Positions 62,801 to 64,000 of a stretch of DNA of 64,000 nt are shown here, piece by piece. The notes beneath the pieces were generated by a model. That model did no database searches and was not told where the DNA came from. It saw only the letters and a program-made list of their open reading frames with translations. Source of the DNA: Dasypus novemcinctus (taxonomy: Eukaryota > Chordata > Mammalia > Cingulata > Dasypodidae); contig NC_080699.1 of assembly GCF_030445035.2 (NCBI RefSeq), positions 868,001-932,000 on the forward strand. The letters are read 5' to 3'. The position numbers and the translations under genes were made by a program. The first letter of the stretch is position 1. Every line of letters starts with the position of its first letter.

Positions 62801-63665
62801 AAACTCCCATGTCAGTGAATATAGATCTATTCATCATTTATAATGTTTCCAGTGTCCATTACAAGATTACCATTTATTTAGCCAACACCCTATTGCTGAA
62901 AACTTGTATTTCCCCCTCCCCATTATTTTGCTATTATAAATAATACTGATGAACATCAATTTACAGATATATTTGCACTTTTGTCTGAATATTTCCGTAG
63001 AAAAAGTCCTAGATTTGGACTTCCGGGAACTTATGTTTTGATTTTTTTTAAAAAGCTTTGGAAATACATTGCCAAATTCCAGTTTAGAAGTTGTTACTCT
63101 TTCAGTGTGTGAGCATGCTTTTTTCCCTATTCCTCTGTCACTGCTGAGAATTGTCACTTTCCTAATCTTTGCCAATCTGACAGTGAACAACATTATTGTT
63201 CTGATTACTATTAAGGTTGAACATTTTTTCACATGCCTTATTGGCCAATTGTATTGGGAAGATTTGCTTTTTTCTTCTTTATTTGTTAACAGTGATTTAC
63301 ATATTAATCTTTTGTCGTATGTGTCACAAATAACATACTGGCCATGTATCCTTTGCCTTTAAAGTTTTTATGGCCCTATTTCCTGTTCGAAAGTTTAATG
63401 GTCATCAAGTCCCACCTACCAGTCTTTCCTGTGGGGTGTCGTCCTGGTGTGAGCATTTGCATCTTGGCTTGTCGTTTGTTTTGCTCTGTTCTGCAGCTGG
63501 GATGCTGGGACAATACAATGTTAGCACCTGCAAAACTGCCAGTCCTCACCTCAAGATGAAGGGCCGACAGAGGCACTACTTTATTGCTGCTGAAAAAGTT
63601 CTTTGGGATTATGGTCCTCAAGGCTACAACAAATTCACTGATCTACCCCTGAACGCCTCTGGCAG
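23680..63665 (+). CDS. HEPHL1: HEPHL1 (zyklopen), multicopper ferroxidase, exons 1-6, 3' end outside the window
   Basis: Joined exons 23680-23849, 39167-39411, 57748-57960, 58896-59075, 61173-61427 and 63497-63665 give 410 codons plus two bases without a stop or frameshift. All introns start GT and end AG. Intron phases are 2,1,1,1,1,2. The family is hephaestin/ceruloplasmin: membrane-bound copper enzymes that oxidise Fe(II) to Fe(III) for loading on transferrin. HEPHL1 rather than HEPH or CP is chosen from the N-terminus ([20 protein letters not shown]) and the overall match to what I know of zyklopen. The piece covers the signal peptide (about 1-24), cupredoxin domain 1 with H127/H129 and H187/H189, and most of domain 2. 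The family length is about 1,160 residues, so roughly two thirds lies beyond the window. Confidence 0.93.
23845..24440 (+). repeat. 39-40-bp tandem array made of exon 1 splice donors
   Basis: Fifteen units, each starting (G)GAC(A/G)A followed by GTGAGTG and then about 30 GC-rich bases ending GGCTCTGCGG. The donor G is at 23850, 23889, 23928, 23968, 24007, 24047, 24086, 24126, 24165, 24204, 24244, 24283, 24323, 24363 and 24402. Spacings alternate between 39 and 40 because of a one-base difference (CGCCGGCC against CGCCAGGCC types). The first unit's GACAA is the end of exon 1. The overlapping frames of up to 268 codons on either strand are by-products. Confidence 0.95.
24441..27775 (+). other. 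HEPHL1 intron 1, first part
   Basis: No gene within it. GC-rich patches (25220-25720, 26060-26420) have chance frames on both strands. Weak MIR-like ends appear near 25650-25690 and 27360-27400. I see no alternative coding exon with family features. Confidence 0.45.
27790..28143 (-). mobile_element. DAS-III-type SINE (short form), antisense
   Basis: Reads from a T-run through TAAGATTTATTTATTTAATC, GTCTATTTGCTGCGTCTTG, GGGCGGCGCCATTCCTGGGC and CACACGGGTCAAGGAGGCCC to the tRNA-derived head TGAACTGTGGACCTCCCATG ... CCACTGGGCCAAGTCCGC. On the minus strand the head has a tRNA-like A box (GTGGTTAGGGCGTC) and B box (GGTTCAAACC type). Imperfect target copies flank it (TCTACAGGCTTTC at 27777, TCTACGGTTTTC at 28144). 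DAS SINEs are known from armadillos, which is the main evidence for the host. Confidence 0.9.
28156..29278 (+). other. HEPHL1 intron 1, second part
   Basis: 28200-28580 resembles the low-GC body of an ancient dispersed repeat (CAAGATGGCTGCTGGGACTCCAGCC) whose family I cannot name. 28680-29270 is GC-rich with chance frames on both strands. No exon recognised. Confidence 0.4.
29279..30035. repeat. ~37-44-bp minisatellite in intron 1
   Basis: About nineteen units of the pattern CCTTTAATCACCRCTGGTC, then TACACTGNGGGATGGCC, with spacing of 36-44 bases. A second unit type has CTTTAACTGCCGCTGGTC and GGGGATGGCTGGCTA. In the middle (29479-29770) the two types follow a repeating order, so a larger unit of about 120 bases has itself been duplicated. 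Confidence 0.93.
30036..32261 (+). other. GC-rich middle of HEPHL1 intron 1
   Basis: Very GC-rich, with overlapping open frames on both strands (30017-30589 minus, 30497-31345 plus, 31144-31698 plus, 31309-31986 minus). They lack homology I can recognise, start in different places and are explained by scarcity of stop codons. A short near-duplicate is visible: ACGGGGTTCACCAGCCACGC at 30560 and 30608. Confidence 0.45.
32262..32922. repeat. 33-bp minisatellite in intron 1
   Basis: About twenty units of CTTAGGAGTGGACGCCCAG followed by CACCGCCCAGGGGT, with main variants CCCAGCGGC and CCCAGGGGT that alternate in the centre. Because 33 is a multiple of three, and no stop occurs in two frames, they stay open for hundreds of codons (252 codons from 32291; 400 codons ending 32982). 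The repeated peptide changes with the frame and has no family match, so I do not call a gene. Confidence 0.95.
33004..33098 (+). mobile_element. DAS-I/II-type short SINE
   Basis: A tRNA-like head (AGTTGAGTGCCTGCTTCCCATG, then B-box-like GAGTTCGGTTCCTGG) is followed by an A-rich tail (AAAAACAAAAACAA). The head resembles the next copy at 33114 and the head of the DAS-III copies in antisense. Confidence 0.65.
33112..33215 (+). mobile_element. DAS-I/II-type short SINE
   Basis: GATGTGGCTCAGTGGCTGAGCACC gives a clear tRNA-like A box, and CCCCGGTTCAATCCTCAGCC gives the B box, with an AAAATAAAATTAAAAA tail. It sits only about fifteen bases after the preceding copy in the same orientation, perhaps inserted at its A-rich tail. 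Confidence 0.75.
33216..34470 (+). other. HEPHL1 intron 1, GC-rich part
   Basis: No exon, repeat family or regulatory site I can support. Chance frames up to 187 codons on both strands. Confidence 0.4.
34471..34640. repeat. 56-57-bp repeat, about three units
   Basis: CACCTGGAGAAGATCCACC recurs at 34496, 34552 and 34609, each preceded by a GGCCCAGGT or GCTCAGGT block. Three diverged units only, so an early-stage or decaying minisatellite. Confidence 0.85.
34641..37028 (+). other. HEPHL1 intron 1, before the sense DAS-III copy
   Basis: GC-rich until about 35870, with an unbroken run of thirteen G at 35463-35475. It is followed by an A/G-rich stretch (35990-36370) of unknown origin. The longest frame, 311 codons from 34653, has no recognisable domain and lies in GC-rich DNA. 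No gene is called. Confidence 0.4.
37045..37468 (+). mobile_element. DAS-III-type SINE (long form), sense
   Basis: The only DAS-III copy in the window in the gene's orientation. tRNA-like head AATTTGGCTCAACTGATAGAG with B box GGGTTCAAACC, then the typical body (GTCAAGGAGGCC in reverse, GCCTGCCCAGGA), ending AAATAAATAAAAAAGAAATC. Near-perfect 16-base target copies flank it: GAAAACGCAGCTGGAG at 37029 and GAAAACACAGCTGGAG at 37469. It carries the extra body segment that also occurs at 42507 and 56259. Confidence 0.92.
37485..39010 (+). other. HEPHL1 intron 1, last part, with an L2 fragment
   Basis: 37895-38085 has the layout of a LINE-2 3' end in sense (TCTTTCAGATCCCAG at the start, AGCTCCGAGCACAGGGCC and GCGCGTTTGTTGACTGACT at the end). 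The rest is GC-rich with no exon recognised. Confidence 0.5.
39011..39130. repeat. 35-bp repeat next to the exon 2 acceptor
   Basis: GGGCCTCC(G/C)CACGTGCCGG starts at 39011, 39046 and 39081, with a partial fourth unit at 39116. Each full unit is 35 bases. The array ends about 36 bases before exon 2, so the branch site (a CACTTAC match with its A at 39146) and the pyrimidine tract are squeezed between array and exon. Confidence 0.93.
39167..39411 (+). CDS. HEPHL1: HEPHL1 exon 2 (domain 1, first His-X-His)
   Basis: 245 bases, residues 57-139. Acceptor TTCCTTTCAG, donor GAAG before GTAAAC. Contains the conserved [12 protein letters not shown] and VGDVIVVHL stretches and the copper-binding H127-P-H129 in SLHPHGVFY, which in ceruloplasmin-type proteins contributes two ligands to the trinuclear copper cluster. 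No disruptive change seen. Confidence 0.95.
39412..40209 (+). other. HEPHL1 intron 2, first part
   Basis: GC-rich non-coding sequence; no repeat or extra exon recognised. Confidence 0.4.
41940..42302 (-). mobile_element. DAS-III-type SINE (short form), antisense
   Basis: Same body as the 27790 copy, with the GGGAAGTGTGGGCGGCGCC junction of the short form. TTAATTTCATTTTT precedes it (from 41925) and TTAATTTCATTTTTT follows (from 42304), a clear target duplication inside the old L1. Confidence 0.93.
42368..42506 (-). mobile_element. DAS-III-type SINE, truncated, antisense
   Basis: Only the tail half is present (AAAGATTTTTAAAAAATTTATTACTC through CAGCGGCACCGGGAATCTATGTTTC). The tRNA-derived head is missing, so it is 5'-truncated. 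The next copy begins directly after it. Confidence 0.8.
42507..42920 (-). mobile_element. DAS-III-type SINE (long form), antisense
   Basis: Complete copy with the extra CAGGAATCTGTGTTTCTTTTTG...GTGTCAGCTCTCC segment between the tail and GGCGCCATCCTGGGC. The head reads TTTGAACCTCAGACCTCCC ... CCACTAGGCCAAGTCCGC. Inserted against the T-rich side of the truncated copy. Confidence 0.9.
44910..48870 (-). pseudogene. L1 ORF2 pseudogene
   Basis: Minus-strand fragments in order: endonuclease pieces 48862-48596 ([17 protein letters not shown]) and 48454-48272 ([13 protein letters not shown]), linker 47495-47271 ([19 protein letters not shown]), reverse transcriptase 47007-46798 (SLIPKPGKN) and 46737-46462 ([23 protein letters not shown]), and C-terminal pieces 45727-45476 and 45178-44915. 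Stops and frame changes separate all pieces, and the SINE at 47845-48225 interrupts it. Confidence 0.88.
47845..48225 (-). mobile_element. DAS-III-type SINE (short form), antisense
   Basis: Complete copy within the L1 ORF2 pseudogene. Preceded by an unusually long T-run in two parts (47813-47838 and 47848-47866) separated by ATCAGGGA. Short-form GGGAAGTGTGGGTGGCGCC junction. The head ends GGGCCAAAGTCCG with one extra A. Confidence 0.92.
49030..49890 (-). pseudogene. L1 ORF1 pseudogene
   Basis: Minus strand, N-terminal start [19 protein letters not shown] at 49883 with a coiled-coil-like continuation, and the C-terminal part near 49239-49024 ([39 protein letters not shown]). The middle is disrupted. 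The N-terminal part lines up with the MTQLKEQ start at 1127. Confidence 0.85.
49931..50254 (+). other. Intron 2, between L1 and MIR
   Basis: No gene. The left part may be the antisense 5' leader of the L1. It shares no clear monomer with 1-700. Confidence 0.35.
50255..50465 (+). mobile_element. MIR SINE, sense
   Basis: Long MIR: TTACTATATGCCAGGCACTGTGATAA, then TAATCTTCAGCAACTCTAT, then GGAAATTGCCCAAGTCACATAA and GATTTGATTCCTGGCAGTCTAACTCC. All core blocks are in order. Confidence 0.9.
50480..51640 (+). mobile_element. Ancient dispersed repeat, family unnamed, with internal minisatellite
   Basis: The phrasing (GGGAAGCCATGGGATG, AAGGATCACTCTTGCT, ACTGCAGAAGTCCAGGTGAGAGAT, AAATATAAAATTGGGAGTCACTGGTGTGCAGATG, GCCTTGAGGAATCTTGACC) is that of a repeat seen widely in mammalian introns, but I cannot assign its family. 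No coding potential. Confidence 0.45.
51045..51396. repeat. 43-bp minisatellite in intron 2
   Basis: GATCACTGGTGTGCAGATG begins at 51088, 51131, 51174, 51217, 51260, 51303 and 51346, exactly 43 bases apart, with diverged partial units at each end. Two unit types occur (CAGGTGACACC and TAGGTGGCACC), in the order C, C, T, C, T, C, T, T from the partial first unit at 51045. The seed is visible in the flanking ancient repeat (GGGAGTCACTGGTGTGCAG at 51043). Confidence 0.95.
51641..53094 (+). other. HEPHL1 intron 2, AT-rich part
   Basis: No gene. A TACTTGCATGCTGGTC block is repeated at 52649 and 52755 with AGGCAGA following, so a ~106-base segment may have been duplicated. 52860-53040 is GC-richer and unassigned. 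Confidence 0.4.
53095..53860. mobile_element. L1 3' UTR (antisense) joined to an L1 ORF2 scrap (sense)
   Basis: 53095-53700 has antisense old L1 3' UTR landmarks and matches 19640-19860. At 53700 the orientation flips: 53709-53856 in sense encodes [20 protein letters not shown] and then [17 protein letters not shown], the conserved ORF2p C-terminal segment. Two L1 pieces in opposite orientation meet at CATCATCAT. This could be a twin-priming inversion or two insertions. Confidence 0.7.
53861..54239 (+). other. Intron 2, no feature recognised
   Basis: GC-moderate sequence; frames are short and unnamed. Confidence 0.35.
54240..54890 (-). mobile_element. Antisense old L1 3' UTR
   Basis: Collinear with 12873-13440 (TTTTATTTTGAAATAATTTC, ATTCTGCCACATTTGCC, a short CATC run, TATGAACAAGGATATTCACTTA). 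Then a second old L1 3' block from 54715 (GTGGAAATATATATAAAACA). Confidence 0.75.
54891..55485. mobile_element. Unassigned dispersed repeat
   Basis: GAAATGGATTGGCTTTTAGA ... GGGGATTTATTTGAGGT, then GTCCAAATCGAGGCACCATGAGAGG and CAAGATGGCCGCC: phrases common to a medium-sized non-coding repeat, seen once here. I cannot give a family. No coding capacity. Confidence 0.35.
56259..56682 (-). mobile_element. DAS-III-type SINE (long form), antisense
   Basis: Complete, with the extra CAGGAATCTGTGTTTC segment and the head GAACCGTGGACCTCCCATG ... CACTGGGCCAAGTCCGC. TTTCAATTTCTTTC precedes it and CCTCAATTTTTT follows it. Confidence 0.92.
56686..57047 (-). mobile_element. DAS-III-type SINE (short form), antisense, head deleted
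   Basis: Starts directly after the previous copy. Short-form junction (GGGAAGTGTGGGCGGCGCC). The head has lost about twenty bases around the B box: it reads GGAGTTTGACGGGGTAGACGG where the other copies have GTTTGAACCGNGGACCTCCC. CCTCAATTTCTTAATG follows. Confidence 0.9.
57426..57747 (+). other. HEPHL1 intron 2, last part
   Basis: A MIR-like ACATCAACATTCCCGAGTCACTGG...GACAACTGAGAGGTTCAG segment lies near 57580-57630. It ends with the exon 3 acceptor TCTTCTCTGTAG. Confidence 0.45.
57748..57960 (+). CDS. HEPHL1: HEPHL1 exon 3 (domain 1, second His-X-His)
   Basis: 213 bases, residues 139-210. Encodes [20 protein letters not shown] and the following [20 protein letters not shown], with copper ligands H187 and H189 and cysteines 181 and 207, probably a disulphide as in ceruloplasmin domains. 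N161-Y-T is a potential glycosylation site. The exon ends CAAGCCAG before GTGAGG. Its last 22 bases are the seed of the array that follows. Pro209 stands where I recall Glu in human HEPHL1. Confidence 0.95.
57939..58290 (+). repeat. 35-36-bp tandem array carrying the exon 3 splice donor
   Basis: The unit CTGCTGGTGTGCAAGCCAG plus GTGAGGCAGGCTTCC includes the end of the coding exon. Donor-like GTGAGG (GTGAAG at 58139) begins at 57961, 57996, 58032, 58068, 58103, 58139, 58175, 58211 and 58247; a tenth unit at 58283 has decayed to GGCAAG. Three unit types (AACGCTGG, TGCTGCTGG, CCACCGCTGG) follow in a fixed order, giving a 107-108-base higher-order unit repeated three times (57961, 58068, 58175). 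Confidence 0.96.
58389..58430 (+). promoter_or_regulatory. Cluster of three kappaB-like motifs
   Basis: GGAATTCCC at 58389 and GGAATTTCCC at 58401 and 58413 are spaced exactly 12 bases. GGAATTTCCC fits the NF-kappaB consensus. The motifs come from a tiny 12-base tandem repeat (CCCTAGGAATTT type), so the fit may be accidental. No other evidence for an enhancer. Confidence 0.25.
58896..59075 (+). CDS. HEPHL1: HEPHL1 exon 4 (start of domain 2)
   Basis: 180 bases, residues 210-270. Acceptor GTCTGACAG, donor CATG before GTGAGT. Encodes [20 protein letters not shown] and [11 protein letters not shown], the conserved linker into cupredoxin domain 2. N236-Q-S is a potential glycosylation site. C249 is conserved in type. 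Confidence 0.95.
59076..61172 (+). other. HEPHL1 intron 4
   Basis: No extra exon. Old MIR/L2-like pieces at 59545-59600 (AAATTTATTGAGCACCTAAGATGCGCCAGACCC) and 59865-59895 (CCCCATTTTACAGACGGAGAAACTGAGG). The remaining sequence is unassigned. Confidence 0.5.
61173..61427 (+). CDS. HEPHL1: HEPHL1 exon 5 (domain 2)
   Basis: 255 bases, residues 270-355. Acceptor TTTCTTTTTCAG, donor GCAAG before GTAAGA. Encodes [20 protein letters not shown] and [12 protein letters not shown], the two faces of the cupredoxin fold that in copper-bearing domains hold the type 1 site. H304 and the cysteine of ITCQVSDH are present. Confidence 0.96.
61428..63496 (+). other. HEPHL1 intron 5
   Basis: 62345-62450 is an old L2/MIR-like piece (CAACAAGCATTTGTTGATCACTTAGTACC). 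62690-63370 looks like very old antisense L1 (TTTGCTATTATAAATAATACTGATGAACATC, CCTTATTGGCCAATTGTA). No extra exon or gene. Confidence 0.5.
63497..63665 (+). CDS. HEPHL1: HEPHL1 exon 6 (end of domain 2)
   Basis: 169 bases, residues 355 to the first two bases of 411. Acceptor TGTTCTGCAG, donor GGCAG before GTAAGC. Encodes AGMLGQYNV and [20 protein letters not shown], the entry to domain 3. N407-A-S is a potential glycosylation site. The next exon is outside the window. Confidence 0.95.
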
Positions 63666-63884
63666 GTAAGCGCTCTTCTCTTTGCTGGCATCTCTGAGTT
63701 TCTTGGAAAGCAGCTTCCGAGGGCTTCCTGTTAGATTTCACAAGTGCTCCAGGCACTGCTGTGGTGAGTAAATAGACCAAATGGTTAGCAAATGAGATGG
63801 CCCCAGACTGTCAGGCTAAGGGGACTGGCAGGGCATTTATTGCCTAATGACTTGCTGGCTAAACCAAAGGATCACAATCATCCG
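63666..63884 (+). other. HEPHL1 intron 6, start
   Basis: Non-coding; nothing recognised before the microsatellite. Confidence 0.5.
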
Positions 63885-64000
63885 CTTATCCATCCATCCA
63901 TCACCCACCCATCATTCCCCATCCAACTACCCATCCATCCATCCACCCATCTATCCATCCACCCATGCATCCACCCATCCATTCATCCACCCATGCATCC
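63885..64000. repeat. (CATC)n microsatellite, cut by window end
   Basis: Imperfect CATC/CACC repeat with interruptions (CATTCCCC, CAACTACC). It continues past the right edge. Confidence 0.9.

Overview
This window is mammalian nuclear DNA, most probably from an armadillo (Cingulata, Dasypus-like). The pointer to the host is eight copies of a tRNA-derived SINE with the layout of the armadillo DAS-III family (seven antisense, one sense), plus two short DAS-I/II-like copies. LINE-1 debris of several ages makes up much of the rest, and there is one class II (betaretrovirus-like) endogenous provirus.

The only protein-coding gene I can support is the 5' third of HEPHL1 (zyklopen, a hephaestin/ceruloplasmin-family multicopper ferroxidase) on the + strand. 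Six exons (23680-23849, 39167-39411, 57748-57960, 58896-59075, 61173-61427, 63497-63665) join in a single open frame of 410 codons plus two bases. They encode a signal peptide, cupredoxin domain 1 with both His-X-His copper motifs, and most of domain 2. The gene runs off the right edge.

Layout: 1-3910 is an internally deleted L1. 5580-12870 is an antisense L1 fragment split by a 5.9-kb provirus with two 421-422-bp LTRs, a Lys-type primer site, a polypurine tract and a 6-bp target duplication. 12873-15190 and 19230-22060 are antisense L1-derived sequence. 16381-17145 is a G-rich minisatellite, and 17450-18600 is GC-rich with no gene recognised. 22690-24470 is the GC-rich 5' end of HEPHL1. Intron 1 (15.3 kb) is GC-rich and full of minisatellites. 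Intron 2 (18.3 kb) is mostly antisense L1 plus DAS-III copies. Introns 3 to 6 are shorter.

The most unusual feature is at the splice donors. The 5' splice site of exon 1 lies in a 39-40-bp tandem array that repeats GTGAGT fifteen times. The 5' splice site of exon 3 independently lies in a 35-36-bp array whose unit includes the last 22 coding bases of the exon and repeats a consensus-like donor nine times. In both arrays only the first donor keeps the reading frame: the extra exon 1 donors run into an immediate in-frame TGA, and every extra exon 3 donor shifts the frame. A further 35-bp array ends about 36 bases before the exon 2 acceptor. The locus therefore looks like a natural test of how one splice site is chosen among near-identical tandem copies.
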